64,000 bases of DNA, from positions 1 through 64,000 of the forward strand of contig JAGXSV010000004.1 in the NCBI GenBank assembly GCA_018333605.1. Direction: 5' to 3'. Under the pieces are notes generated by a model. It searched no databases, was not told where the DNA came from, and worked only from the letters and a program-made list of their open reading frames with translations. Positions 19,856-29,344 of the stretch are shown in pieces. This DNA is from Hydrogenophaga sp. (GTDB lineage Bacteria > Pseudomonadota > Gammaproteobacteria > Burkholderiales > Burkholderiaceae_C). The position numbers were made by a program, and so were the translations under genes. Numbering within the stretch: position 1 is the stretch's first letter; every line of letters starts with the position of its first letter.

Positions 19856-19893
19856 CCAGGAGCCGCCCAGGTTCGACACTGGTGCCTTGGTGC

Positions 19894-21182
19894 ATGCCTT
19901 GCACGTTCATCGACCCCGCCCTGCCCCTGTTACGCCAGCGTGCCCCCAAACCCGGCGTGCGCAAGCGCGAGGTGTTTGGCTGGGCCATGTAGGACTTCGC
20001 CCACTCGGGCTACACCACCGTTGTGCTGACGGCGGTGTTCAGCGCCTGTTTCGTCGGCGGCATCGCGGGTGGCGAGGCCTGGGCCACGCTGGCCTGGACC
20101 AGCGCGCTGGCGGGTGTCCAGTTTGATCGTGATGCTCACCATGCCCGCTCTGGGCGCCTACGCCGACCGGTGTGCCGCCAGGAAGCGGCTGCTGGTGCTG
20201 AGCACGCTGGGCTGCGTGGTGGGTACCGCCGCGCTGGCCGGTGCCGGGCCGGGCGACGTGGCCTGGGCGCTGGTGGCCATTGCTTTGTCCTGTGTGTTTT
20301 ACAGCTGCGGCGAGTCGCTGATCGCGGCGTTCTTGCCCGAACTGACCCCTGAAGACCGCATGGGCAGCGAGTCGGGCTGGGGCTGGCGCTTCGGCTACTT
20401 CGGCGGCATGCTTACCTTGGGCTTGAGCCTATGGTCGGTGCTGTGGGCGCGAGGGCAGGGCCTGCCCGTTTCGTACTTTGTGCCGGTGACGATGCTGATC
20501 ACCGCTGGCGTTTTCGGGTTTTCAGCGCTGCTGACCTTTGCCTTGCTCAAAGAACATGCCAGTCCCCAAGCCAGACCGGCGGAAGACGCGGGTCTGCGTG
20601 CCTCTTTGGTGCGGCTCGAGTGCACCCGGCATGAAGCGCGTTCCTTTCAGGACCTCAGCGCGCGGCTGGCTTGTTCAGTGGCTTGCCAGGCGGGTATTTC
20701 GGTGGCGATTGCACTGGCAGCCGTCTATGCCCAGCCGGTACCGGGTTTTCAGCAGACCGGGACCATGATGCTGATCGTTCTGGTCAATATTGCGGCGGCA
20801 CTCGGGGCGTTTGCCTGGGGTTATGTGCAAGACCTCATGGGCCACCGGCCCCGGGCTGTGCTGGGTGGCGGCCGTGATCGCTGGCTTGTGCATGGGCAGT
20901 AGCCAGTCGGCGGACCGCGCGCTGTCGGGTGTGCTGGCGCCCGAACGGCGTCGCGCCGCGTTCTTTGACCTGTGGAGCTTTGCGGTGCGCCTGTCGGCCA
21001 TCTTCGGCCCCATGACCTACGGCCTGGTCACCTGGCTGACCCATGGCAACCACCGCCTGGCGATTGCCTCCACCGGCCTGTTCTTTGTGGTCGGTCTGGC
21101 GCTGCGCACCCGGGTCAACGTGCCGCGCGGTCTGGCGGCGGCGGTGTCGGCCAACGGCAAGACCCCATCACAGCCCGGCTGA
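19894..21182 (+). pseudogene. MFS transporter (UMF1/Atg22-like), inactivated by three lesions
   Basis: Conceptual translation from the ATG at 19894 reads KREVFGWAM, then a TAG at 19990-19992 where the family has Tyr (WAMYDFANSGY pattern), then DFAHSGYTTVVLTAVFSACF. An extra G at 20112-20114 shifts the frame; reading resumes as SSLIVMLTMPALGAYADRC and continues through several membrane helices to VQDLMGHRP. An extra C at about 20850-20853 shifts it again; the end reads CWVAAVIAGLCMGSSQSADR and AAFFDLWSFAVRLSAIFGP to the stop at 21180-21182. One nonsense mutation and two single-base insertions in homopolymers make this a young pseudogene. It lies between the ACP gene and the convergent fusion ligase, so it once probably exported or imported that pathway's product. 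Confidence 0.88.
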
Positions 21183-21199
21183 CGAGCACCCCGTTTTGC

Positions 21200-24055
21200 T
21201 CAGACCTCTGTGGTCGCGAGTCTGCGGGCGATCACGCGGTGTGCACGGTCCCGCAGCTGCACGGCTGCGGCAAAGGGTTCCAGTTCCGGCGCCACCTCCA
21301 GCGGGACGCCGATGTGCACCGCCAGCGCCGCCGGGCGTGGCCACCAGCGCCCCGCGCCGAGCAGCTGCCGGGTGCCGCTCAACGCCACGGGGATCACCGG
21401 AACCCCAGCGTTGGCCGCAGCCAGAAAACCACCGAGCCTGAACGGCAGCAGCCCGGGTGTTGCCACAAAGGTGCCCTCGGGAAACACCATCAGCGCCTGG
21501 CCGGCCTGCACCGCGTCGACCATGCGCTGCGCGTCGGCCACGCTGCGCCGCGGGTCGAAACGCTCGACGAAGGCCGCACCGAGGCGCCTGAGGAAAACCC
21601 CGGCCACACGCTGCTGCTCCAGCTCCCGCTTGGCCACGAAAGCCATCGGTCGGTCCAGGGCGGCCACCAGCACCAGTCCGTCCAGGTAGCTCGCGTGGTT
21701 GCTCACCAGCACGAAGCGGGCATCGGCCGGCAGGTGTTCCAGCCCCTGTACGGTGGGCGTTGCGCCAGCCAGGCGCAGCAGCCCGCGCGCGACCCGGTGG
21801 CAGAAGCGCCAGGCCGATGCCTGGTTCGGCAGCAGCACCGTCACCAGCCAGGCAGCGGGCGCCATCAACCAGAACAGCAGGTGGGCGCGGACGCCAAACC
21901 ACCCGTCCGCAAAGCGTTGCAAGCCATGGCGCAACCGAAGCACCAGCGCACCACGGGCCAGCCGCAACCACTGCGCCCGAACGCTGCTGCTCGCCGCGTC
22001 CAGGCCGCCCTGTTCGACCAGCGAGCGGCAGGCCGCCCGCCGCACCTTGCCGCTGGACGTTTTGAGCACGGTGTGCGGCGGGACCAGCAGAATGTCGTCG
22101 GCCGGCTCCCCGATGGCGTCGACCACCGCGCGCGAAACCGCTTCGCGCAGGCTTGCCTTGTCCCGCGCCTCTCGCGGACTCACCTCGGCCAGCACCACGA
22201 GGCGCTCGGTGCCGCTGCTGGCATCGCGCTGACCGAACACCGCCACACAACCCTTGCGCACACCCTTGACCTCACCCACCGCTGCCTCGATTTCTTGCGG
22301 GTACAGGTTGCGGCCTCCACGGATCACGATGTCCTTGACCCGGCCGGTCACAAAGACCTCACCCTCGGCCTGGTAAGCCCGGTCACCTGTGTCCAGCCAC
22401 TGGCCCAGGTCGTCGGTGAACAGGCGCGCCGTGAGTTCTGGCGCGTGCCAGTAGCCAGCGGTCGCCGAGGGTCCGCAAAATTCCAGTCGTCCCTCGATCC
22501 GCTCGGGCAGCGTCTGGCCTGCGTCGTCAACGATGCGGATGCCGTGCCCGGGCAACACCCGCCCGCAGGCCACGAAACGCAGGGCTGAATCTTGCTGGCT
22601 CGGCACCGCACGGCGCTGCGATTCGAAGGTGTCGCGGTCGATGGCGTCGATGCGCGGACCCCGTTCCAGTGGCGGAAACAGCAGGCCCACCGAGGCTTCT
22701 GCCAATCCGTACACCGGTGTCATCGCCGTGGGGCGCAGCCCGCAGGCCGCAAAGCGCTGGCTGAAGCGGGTGACCGTGTCCGGGCTCACCGCCTCGGCGC
22801 CGTTGAAGGCCAGCCGCCAGCGGCTCAGGTCGAGCCCGGCCAGCGCGGCATCGTCGATCCGGTTCAGGCACAGCTCGTAGGCGAAGTTGGGGCCGGCTGA
22901 CAGCGTTCCGCCGTGGTGTGAGATGGCTTCCAGCCAGCGCCTGGGGCGTCCCAGAAAAGCCAGTGGTGACATCACCACCAGCCGGAAGCCCACGGTGAAA
23001 CTGCCCAGCCAGGCGCCGATCAGACCCATGTCGTGGTACAGCGGCAGCCAGCTGACGAACACGTCTTGTGGGGTGGCTTCGATCGCGTTGGCCATGGCAC
23101 GGATGTTGGCCAGCAGGTTGGCGTGTGTGAGCGCCACGCCCTTGGGTTGCCCGGTGCTGCCCGACGTGTACTGGATGAAGGCCACGTCGTCTGCCCGGAC
23201 CGCCACTTGGGCCAGCGTGTGTTCCCGAGCGGCAGCGATCAGGTCCTCGGGCGTGCGCACCGCCCGCAGGCCCGGCACCCGGGCCTGGAGCAGACGCGCC
23301 ACCTTCATCGCTTCGGGCACGCTGATCAGCAAGGCGGCGCGCGCGTTGGTGAGGATGCCGGTGTGGCGGCTCACATGGTCTTCGAGCTGCGACGGGCGCG
23401 CGGGCGGGTAGATCGGCACCGGAATGCCGCCCGCGCGCAGGATGCCCAGGTAGGTGAAAAAGTAGGCCGGCGAAGTCGGCAGCATGATGGCCACCGTCTG
23501 GCCCGGCTCCAGCCCGGCCCGCTGCAAACCGACCGCCAGTGCGGCAGACGATTCGTGCAATTGTCGGTAGCTGATGGCGGTCTCGGTCTGGTCGGCCAGG
23601 TAGACGATCTGCACCTGGTCCGGATGGACCGCCATGTGGGCGTCCAGCACCTCCAGCAGCGTCTGGGCCTGGTCCCAGATGGGCGCAGCGGGGCTTGTTG
23701 AGGCCGCGCTGGGCGAAGCGTCGGGTGCATTCCCGCTCAGGGCCAGCGTTCCGCGCGCTGCGACCGGATCCACGCGCCCACGCTGCCAGGCCCGCCAGAG
23801 ATCGCCCACGGTTTCGGCTTTCTCCAGTGTGTCTTCCGGCAGTGCCACGCCGGTGGCTGACTCGATGCGCAGCAGCAATTCCATGCGCCCCAGGCTGTCA
23901 AAACCCAGATCCCGGTCGAGCGAGCTGCTGGCTTGAATGGCGCCCTGCGGCGTGGTTGCGCCAGTGTGCAGGTCCTGCTGCGTCCGCCGCACCAGGGCAT
24001 GCAGCTGGGCTTCGCCCCACCGGGACGACCTGAGCTTTGCGTCGGTTTCTTCCAT
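21200..24055 (-). CDS. ACP - fatty acyl-AMP ligase - PlsC-type acyltransferase fusion
   Basis: A 951-residue three-domain protein. Residues about 1-95 are a carrier domain with the pantetheine site LGFDSLGRMELLLRIE (Ser54). Residues about 125-690 are an adenylating domain of the fatty-acyl-AMP-ligase type: FIQYTSGSTGQPKGVALTH, WLPLYHDMGLIGAW, TPVYGLAEASVGLLFPP and DTGDRAYQAEGEVFVTGR; the LYHDMGL pattern is typical of FAALs, which pass the acyl group to a carrier instead of CoA. Residues about 770-935 are a PlsC acyltransferase with NHASYLDG (H-x4-D) and MVFPEGTF. So it can in principle activate a fatty acid, load it on its own carrier and transfer it to an acceptor. A hydrophobic stretch (LLFWLMAPAAWLVTVLL) before the PlsC part suggests membrane attachment. 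The ATG at 24055 has an AAGGAG site. Confidence 0.9.
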   Translation of the reverse strand: MEETDAKLRSSRWGEAQLHALVRRTQQDLHTGATTPQGAIQASSSLDRDLGFDSLGRMELLLRIESATGVALPEDTLEKAETVGDLWRAWQRGRVDPVAARGTLALSGNAPDASPSAASTSPAAPIWDQAQTLLEVLDAHMAVHPDQVQIVYLADQTETAISYRQLHESSAALAVGLQRAGLEPGQTVAIMLPTSPAYFFTYLGILRAGGIPVPIYPPARPSQLEDHVSRHTGILTNARAALLISVPEAMKVARLLQARVPGLRAVRTPEDLIAAAREHTLAQVAVRADDVAFIQYTSGSTGQPKGVALTHANLLANIRAMANAIEATPQDVFVSWLPLYHDMGLIGAWLGSFTVGFRLVVMSPLAFLGRPRRWLEAISHHGGTLSAGPNFAYELCLNRIDDAALAGLDLSRWRLAFNGAEAVSPDTVTRFSQRFAACGLRPTAMTPVYGLAEASVGLLFPPLERGPRIDAIDRDTFESQRRAVPSQQDSALRFVACGRVLPGHGIRIVDDAGQTLPERIEGRLEFCGPSATAGYWHAPELTARLFTDDLGQWLDTGDRAYQAEGEVFVTGRVKDIVIRGGRNLYPQEIEAAVGEVKGVRKGCVAVFGQRDASSGTERLVVLAEVSPREARDKASLREAVSRAVVDAIGEPADDILLVPPHTVLKTSSGKVRRAACRSLVEQGGLDAASSSVRAQWLRLARGALVLRLRHGLQRFADGWFGVRAHLLFWLMAPAAWLVTVLLPNQASAWRFCHRVARGLLRLAGATPTVQGLEHLPADARFVLVSNHASYLDGLVLVAALDRPMAFVAKRELEQQRVAGVFLRRLGAAFVERFDPRRSVADAQRMVDAVQAGQALMVFPEGTFVATPGLLPFRLGGFLAAANAGVPVIPVALSGTRQLLGAGRWWPRPAALAVHIGVPLEVAPELEPFAAAVQLRDRAHRVIARRLATTEV

Positions 24056-24173
24056 ATTCTTCTGCTCCTTGGGTGCGGGCTGCATGCTGGTGATAGGTCC
24101 CCACCAAGCAGAAGGGCGCGCCTGGCGATCCATTGTCGTGCAGACCAATGCCGCGCGGTGTACGCTGTGCACC

Positions 24174-24815
24174 ATGAAGCTCTACAACTACTTCCGCTCT
24201 TCGGCCTCGTTTCGCGTGCGCATTGCGTTGGCGCTTAAAGGCCTGCGCTACGAATACGTGCCGGTGCATGTCGCCAAGGGCGAGCACAAGCAGGCTGGCT
24301 ACGCCGACATTGCGGCCGACCAACTGGTGCCTGCGCTGGAGCTGGACGACGGCACGCGGCTGTCGCAATCCATGGCCATCATTGAATACTTGGATGAGAC
24401 CTTCCCAACGCCTGCCCTGGTGCCAGCCGATGCGCTGGGCCGTGCGCGGGTGCGTGCGCTGGCGCAGTCCATCGCCTGCGAGATCCACCCCGTCAACAAC
24501 CTGCGGGTGCTGAAGTACCTGAGCAAAGAGCTGAAGGTGGATGAAGAAGCCAAGAACACCTGGTACCGCCACTGGGTGCGTGCCGGGCTTGAGTCTTTCG
24601 AGCGTCAACTGGCGCAAGGGTCTGCCGGCACCTATTGTTTTGGCGACACGCCCACCCTGGCCGACTGCTGTCTGGTGCCGCAGATATTCAACGGTCAGCG
24701 CTTCAACACCAATTTCAGTGGTCTGCCGCGCACCATGGCCGCGTTTGAAGCCTGCATGGCCTTGCCCGCCTTCCAGCAGGCGCAGCCTTCAGCCTGCCCG
24801 GACGCGGAAGCCTGA
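24174..24815 (+). CDS. maiA: Maleylacetoacetate/maleylpyruvate isomerase (zeta-class GST)
   Basis: A 213-residue zeta-class glutathione transferase. The N-terminal signature KLYNYFRSSASFRVRIALAL contains the SSxSxRVR active-site pattern of MaiA/NagL, which isomerise maleyl to fumaryl intermediates in tyrosine or gentisate breakdown using glutathione. The C-terminal domain has IACEIHPVNNLRVL and CLVPQIFNGQRF. Whether the substrate is maleylacetoacetate or maleylpyruvate is not certain. The hydrolase that would follow in the pathway, the FAH-family gene at 3000-4672, is broken in this genome. It is divergent from the fusion ligase and its stop overlaps the start of the next gene (TGATG). Confidence 0.9.
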   Translation: MKLYNYFRSSASFRVRIALALKGLRYEYVPVHVAKGEHKQAGYADIAADQLVPALELDDGTRLSQSMAIIEYLDETFPTPALVPADALGRARVRALAQSIACEIHPVNNLRVLKYLSKELKVDEEAKNTWYRHWVRAGLESFERQLAQGSAGTYCFGDTPTLADCCLVPQIFNGQRFNTNFSGLPRTMAAFEACMALPAFQQAQPSACPDAEA

Positions 24816-25672
24816 TGGCGTTGCCTTACGACTGGATCGTCCCTGAATGGGATGCGCCGCCTCCGGTGCGGGCCTTGTTCACCAGCCGCTCGGGCGGGGT
24901 GTCGGTTGCGCCGTTTGACAGCTTCAACCTGGGCGACCATGTGTGCGACGAACCCGCAGCCGTGGCTCACAATCGGGCGCAACTCGCCCAGGTCGTGGGC
25001 CAGCGCCCGGTTTTTTTGCAGCAGGTGCACGGCACGGCTGTGGTCGGTTTGCAGTCCGCGACGTCCAGGCCCGACGGGCTCACAGGCGCCCATACCCCCG
25101 ATGGCACCGTGGGCGATGCCTGCCTGAGCACCTTGCGCGGTGTGGCCTGCACGATCATGGTGGCCGACTGTTTACCGGTGTTGTTTGCCCACGCCTCGGG
25201 TACGGTGGTGGCCGCAGCGCACGCGGGCTGGCGGGGGCTGGCAGGGGCGGGTGCACCGGTGGCCGGGCAAGGCGTGCTGGAAACCACCATGGCGGCTTTG
25301 GTGGCGGCTGTTCAGGTTGCCGACCCCGCAGCCACACCTGCAAGCGTGGCCCAGCACACGATGGCCTGGCTGGGTCCTTGCATTGGGCCCGAAGCGTTTG
25401 AAGTCGGCCCCGAGGTGCGCGAAGCATTCGTGGCCCAACAGCCGGCGGCGTACCGGGCTTTTGTGCCCGTCGGCGGTGGCAAGTTTCTGGCCAACCTGCA
25501 GGCGCTGGCGCGCGGGCGCCTGGCTGCAATGGGCGTCACCCGGGTGGCAGGCAATGACGGCACCGCTGCCTGGTGTACGTTCACGCAGCCATCACGGTTC
25601 TTTTCGCACCGCCGCGACGCGGCCCGCCTCGGCAGCACTGGGCGCATGGCCGCCTGCATCTGGTTGGTGTGA
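24815..25672 (+). CDS. pgeF: Peptidoglycan editing factor / multicopper polyphenol oxidase-domain protein (YfiH family)
   Basis: A 285-residue YfiH/PgeF (DUF152) protein. The conserved metal-site segments are LQQVHGTAVV, MVADCLPVLF and AAAHAGWRGLAGA, followed by WLGPCIGPEAFEVG and FFSHRRDAARLGSTGRMA. Members of this family have been described as laccase-like oxidases, adenosine deaminase/phosphorylases and as factors removing misincorporated serine from peptidoglycan precursors; sequence alone does not choose between them. Translation is coupled to maiA through a TGATG overlap. The 3' end overlaps the oppositely oriented small membrane protein gene by about 80 bases. Confidence 0.9.
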   Translation: MALPYDWIVPEWDAPPPVRALFTSRSGGVSVAPFDSFNLGDHVCDEPAAVAHNRAQLAQVVGQRPVFLQQVHGTAVVGLQSATSRPDGLTGAHTPDGTVGDACLSTLRGVACTIMVADCLPVLFAHASGTVVAAAHAGWRGLAGAGAPVAGQGVLETTMAALVAAVQVADPAATPASVAQHTMAWLGPCIGPEAFEVGPEVREAFVAQQPAAYRAFVPVGGGKFLANLQALARGRLAAMGVTRVAGNDGTAAWCTFTQPSRFFSHRRDAARLGSTGRMAACIWLV

Positions 25673-25927
25673 ATGGGCCTGCTCGGCAGCTTGCGCGCTC
25701 AGGCCTTTACCAGCGGCCAGGCTGGCCTGGAGCTCGGCCGCTTCGCGCGCTTTATTGGCCTTGCGTCTTTGCGGTGTGCGCATCAGGTAAACCACCAGTA
25801 CGACTGGCATCAAACCGTAAAGAAAAAAGGTCACAATGGCTCCCAGCACGGTGCCTGTGCTGTTGGCGGCTTCGGCCACCGACATCATGAGCACCACGTA
25901 AATCCAACCAATCACCACCAGATACAC
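25592..25927 (-). CDS. Small inner-membrane protein of unknown function
   Basis: A 111-residue protein with two predicted membrane segments (YLVVIGWIYVVLMMSVAEAA and GAIVTFFLYGLMPVVLVVYL) followed by a basic RRKANKAREAAE stretch and a low-complexity tail rich in Ala, Gln and His. The layout is common for short hypothetical membrane proteins next to phaC in Burkholderiales. Its 3' part overlaps the end of pgeF on the opposite strand; a shorter protein cannot be excluded. It is divergent from phaC. Confidence 0.7.
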   Translation of the reverse strand: MYLVVIGWIYVVLMMSVAEAANSTGTVLGAIVTFFLYGLMPVVLVVYLMRTPQRRKANKAREAAELQASLAAGKGLSAQAAEQAHSHQPDAGGHAPSAAEAGRVAAVRKEP

Positions 25928-26055
25928 AGTGTTCCTTGAAGACCCGGAAAGGTTGTCAGCTTGCTGGAAGCTGTGAAACCGACACTAGGGAAAACCCGGA
26001 TTTTCTTCCCAGACCGGTGAATGATAAGCCTCAGGCAAAACCACAGGAGACAAGT

Positions 26056-27900
26056 ATGACATCAGGCAAATTACCCGATCAGCCCTGGCACGAAGCTGCC
26101 CAGGAGTTTCAAAAGAACCTCGTCGCGCAGTGGACCCAGGCAGTCCAGGCTTTTCCGGGTGCGGCCCAGGCGGGTCCGCAGGGCGGTGCCGATCCCTTCG
26201 CAGTCTTTAAGGCCTTCATGCCGCAAAGCGGGGCGGCCAACCCCTTCGCCATGGCCATGCCCAACATCGGCGCGGGTATGTCGGGTATGGGCGGCATGGG
26301 TGATTTGTTCGCCAAGGCTGCGGGCCAAAAAGTGAGTTTTGACCCAGCCAAGATGCTGGAGATTCAAAAGACCTACCTCACTGAGGTGGCCAGTTTGTGG
26401 AACCGGGGCCTGGACGTCAAGCCCTCGAGCGACCGCCGTTTTTCGGCAGAGGCCTGGTCCAGCAACCCTGTTGCGGCATTTTCTGCAGCAGCCTATCTGC
26501 TCAACGCCCGCACGCTGATGGCCATGGCCGATGCGGTGGAAGGCGACGCCAAGACCAAAACCCGTGTGCGCTTTGCGGTGCAGCAGTGGATCGACGCCAG
26601 TGCACCCAGCAACTTCCTGGCCTTCAATGCCGACGCGCAGAAGAAAGCCATCGAAACCAAGGGCGAGAGCATTGCCAAGGGCGTGGCCAATCTGCTGCAC
26701 GACATGAAGCAGGGCCATGTGTCCATGACGGACGAAAGCGTGTTCGAGGTGGGCAAAAACGTGGCCACCACCGAAGGCGCCGTGGTGTTTGAAAACGAGC
26801 TGTTCCAGCTGATCGAATACAAGCCACTCACCGCCAAGGTGTACGAGCGCCCGTTCCTGCTGGTTCCGCCCTGCATCAACAAGTTCTACATCCTCGACTT
26901 GCAGCCGGCCAACTCGCTGATTCGCTACTGCGTGGAACAGGGCCACCGCACCTTTGTGGTGAGCTGGCGCAACCCCGACGAGTCCCTTGCGCACAAAACT
27001 TGGGATAACTACATTGAAGATGCGGTGATCAAAGCCATTGGCGTTACCCAAGACATCACCGACGCTGAAACCATCAACGCACTGGGCTTCTGCGTGGGGG
27101 GCACCATGCTGAGCAACGCGTTGGCCGTGCTGGCTGCGCGCGGTGAGGAGCCGGTGAATTGCGCCACCTTCCTCACCACGCTGATTGACTTCACCGACAC
27201 CGGCATTCTCGATGTGTTCATCGATGAAAACTTCGTCAAGATGCGCGAGATGCAGTTTGCACAGGGCGGTTTGATGCCCGGCCGCGACCTGGCCACCACC
27301 TTCAGCTTTTTGCGCCCCAACGACCTGGTATGGAACTATGTGGTGGGCAACTACCTGAAAGGCGAGTCCCCACCGCCGTTTGACCTGTTGTACTGGAACT
27401 CCGACGCAACCAACCTGCCCGGCCCGTATTACGCTTGGTACCTGCGCCAGACCTATCTGGAAAACAACCTCGTCAAGCCTGGCAAAACCGAGGTATGCGG
27501 CGAAAAGATCGACTTCCGCCAAGTCAAGATCCCGGTTTACATCTACGGCTCACGAGAAGACCACATCGTGCCGATCGGTGGTGCCTATGCCAGCACCCAG
27601 GTGTTCCCGGGAAAGAAGCGCTTCGTCATGGGTGCGTCCGGCCACATTGCGGGTGTCATCAACCCACCCGCCGCCGGCAAGCGCAGCCACTGGGTGAGCA
27701 ACGCCACCAAGTTCCCGGCCGACGTGAACGAATGGATTGACGGTGCCACCGAGCACAAAGGCAGCTGGTGGACCGACTGGGCCGCCTGGCTCAAGCCACA
27801 GGCGGGCAAGCAAATCGCTGCGCCCAAGACCTACGGCAAAGGCAAGACCTACGCCGCCATCGAGCCGGCGCCAGGGCGCTACGTCAAGGCAAAAGCTTGA
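26056..27900 (+). CDS. phaC: Class I polyhydroxyalkanoate synthase
   Basis: A 614-residue PHA synthase that polymerises (R)-3-hydroxyacyl-CoA into storage polymer at granule surfaces. The alpha/beta-hydrolase domain carries the lipase-like box GFCVGGTML with the catalytic Cys; the Asp and His of the triad are visible in YGSREDHIVPIGGA and MGASGHIAGVINPP. The length and lack of a PhaE neighbour mark it as class I. The N-terminal region is Gly/Met-rich (NPFAMAMPNIGAGMSGMGGM), a variable part of the family. The ATG at 26056 has a GGAGA site; upstream in-frame codons lack support. It is the first gene of a phaC-phaA-phaB cluster that supplies its own monomer from acetyl-CoA. Confidence 0.96.
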   Translation: MTSGKLPDQPWHEAAQEFQKNLVAQWTQAVQAFPGAAQAGPQGGADPFAVFKAFMPQSGAANPFAMAMPNIGAGMSGMGGMGDLFAKAAGQKVSFDPAKMLEIQKTYLTEVASLWNRGLDVKPSSDRRFSAEAWSSNPVAAFSAAAYLLNARTLMAMADAVEGDAKTKTRVRFAVQQWIDASAPSNFLAFNADAQKKAIETKGESIAKGVANLLHDMKQGHVSMTDESVFEVGKNVATTEGAVVFENELFQLIEYKPLTAKVYERPFLLVPPCINKFYILDLQPANSLIRYCVEQGHRTFVVSWRNPDESLAHKTWDNYIEDAVIKAIGVTQDITDAETINALGFCVGGTMLSNALAVLAARGEEPVNCATFLTTLIDFTDTGILDVFIDENFVKMREMQFAQGGLMPGRDLATTFSFLRPNDLVWNYVVGNYLKGESPPPFDLLYWNSDATNLPGPYYAWYLRQTYLENNLVKPGKTEVCGEKIDFRQVKIPVYIYGSREDHIVPIGGAYASTQVFPGKKRFVMGASGHIAGVINPPAAGKRSHWVSNATKFPADVNEWIDGATEHKGSWWTDWAAWLKPQAGKQIAAPKTYGKGKTYAAIEPAPGRYVKAKA

Positions 27901-27944
27901 CGTGACGCCGCTCGGGCTGAGCCTGTCTAGGCCCTGGCCAAGAT

Positions 27945-27979
27945 CCGTTCGAGCCCTTCGACAGGCTCAGGGCGAACGG
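27945..27979. repeat. REP-like palindromic element between phaC and phaA
   Basis: CCGTTCG...CGAACGG outer arms with inner CCCT/AGGG arms around TTCGACAGGCTC, preceded at 27911-27935 by a related GGGCTGAGCCTGTC half. This TTCGACAGGCTCAGGGCGAA type sequence is a common dispersed extragenic palindrome in proteobacteria. It may stabilise or attenuate the transcript between the two genes. Confidence 0.75.
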
Positions 27980-28008
27980 AAAAATTTGCAAACCAACGAG
28001 GAAAAAAT

Positions 28009-29187
28009 ATGGAAGACATCGTCATCGTTTCAGCAGCCCGCACCGCCGTGGGCAAATTCGGCGGCTCGCTCGCCAAGACCGCTGCTGCCGAGTTGGGCAG
28101 CATCGTCATCAAGGAATTGCTGGCACGCACCGGCTTGCCCGTGGACACCGTGGGCGAGGTCATCATGGGCCAGGTGCTGGCCGCTGGCTGTGGCCAGAAT
28201 CCGGCCCGCCAGGCCATGATGAAAGCCGGTGTGGCCAAGGAAACCCCGGCGCTGACCATCAACGCCGTCTGCGGTTCCGGCCTGAAGGCCGTGATGCTCG
28301 CCGCCCAGGCTGTGGCTTGGGGTGACAGCGAGATCGTGATCGCCGGTGGCCAGGAAAACATGAGTGCCAGCCCGCATGTGTTGAACGGTAGCCGCGACGG
28401 CCAGCGCATGGGCGACTGGAAGATGGTCGACACCATGATCGTGGACGGTCTGTGGGATGTGTACAACCAGTACCACATGGGCATCACCGCAGAAAACGTG
28501 GCCAAGGCTCACGGCATCACCCGCGAGATGCAGGACGCCTTGGCCGCTGGCAGCCAGGCGAAAGCCGCCGCCGCGCAGGCCGCCGGCAAGTTCAAGGACG
28601 AGATCGTTGGCGTGAGCATTCCGCAGCGCAAGGGCGACCCGGTGCTGTTCAACAGCGACGAGTTCATCAACGCCAAGACCACCGCTGAAGTGCTGGCTGG
28701 TCTGCGTCCCGCCTTTGACAAGGCCGGCTCGGTGACCGCGGGCAACGCTTCAGGCATCAACGACGGCGCCGCTGCCGTGATGGTCATGACCGCCAAGAAA
28801 GCCGCTGCCCTGGGCCTCACGCCACTGGCGCGCATTGCGTCGTTCGGCACCAGCGGTCTGGACCCCGCCACCATGGGCATGGGCCCGGTGCCCGCGTCGC
28901 AGAAAGCCCTGGCCCGCGCGGGCTGGAAGGCCTCTGACGTGGACCTGTTTGAACTCAACGAAGCCTTTGCCGCTCAGGCCTGCGCCGTCAACAAGGTGCT
29001 GGACATCGATCCGGCCAAGGTCAACGTCAACGGTGGCGCCATCGCCATCGGTCACCCCATCGGTGCGTCTGGTTGCCGCATTCTGGTGACGTTGCTCCAC
29101 GAAATGCAGCGCACCAACGCCAAGAAAGGCCTGGCGGCCTTGTGCATTGGTGGCGGCATGGGCGTTTCGCTGGCGCTGGAGCGCTGA
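28009..29187 (+). CDS. phaA: Acetyl-CoA C-acetyltransferase (beta-ketothiolase)
   Basis: A 392-residue thiolase condensing two acetyl-CoA into acetoacetyl-CoA, the first step of polyhydroxybutyrate synthesis. The acyl-accepting Cys is in TINAVCGSGLKAVMLAAQ, the C-terminal His in NVNGGAIAIGHPIGASG and the second Cys in LAALCIGGGMGVSLALE. The length matches PhaA/AtoB exactly. It sits between phaC and phaB with intergenic repeats on both sides. Confidence 0.96.
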   Translation: MEDIVIVSAARTAVGKFGGSLAKTAAAELGSIVIKELLARTGLPVDTVGEVIMGQVLAAGCGQNPARQAMMKAGVAKETPALTINAVCGSGLKAVMLAAQAVAWGDSEIVIAGGQENMSASPHVLNGSRDGQRMGDWKMVDTMIVDGLWDVYNQYHMGITAENVAKAHGITREMQDALAAGSQAKAAAAQAAGKFKDEIVGVSIPQRKGDPVLFNSDEFINAKTTAEVLAGLRPAFDKAGSVTAGNASGINDGAAAVMVMTAKKAAALGLTPLARIASFGTSGLDPATMGMGPVPASQKALARAGWKASDVDLFELNEAFAAQACAVNKVLDIDPAKVNVNGGAIAIGHPIGASGCRILVTLLHEMQRTNAKKGLAALCIGGGMGVSLALER

Positions 29188-29196
29188 ATTTGAATC

Positions 29197-29270
29197 TCCC
29201 CCGCGCCGCCTGCGGCGTCACCCCCTCAAGGGGGCGCCAGCAGCGGCCCGGCAAAGCCGGTTCCGCGCTG
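29197..29270 (+). repeat. Dispersed GC-rich intergenic repeat, copy 2
   Basis: Reads CCCCGCGCCGCCTGCGGCGT, CCCCCTCAAGGGGG hairpin, GCCAGCAGCGGCCCGGCAAA, GCCGGTTCCGCG. Lies directly after the phaA stop and can fold as two or three consecutive hairpins. It shares block order with the copies at 4758, 30087 and 54228. Confidence 0.8.
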
Positions 29271-29344
29271 GCCTGAGCCGGCGCATCCCTGGCTAACATC
29301 GTTTTTTTAATGCCATTTCGGCACCACCTAGTGGAGCACACAAG

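Noticed and set aside
20972-22588. Long + strand open frame overlapping the MFS pseudogene end and the fusion ligase
   Set aside because: Antisense to the well-supported acyltransferase and ligase domains; no recognisable sequence of its own.
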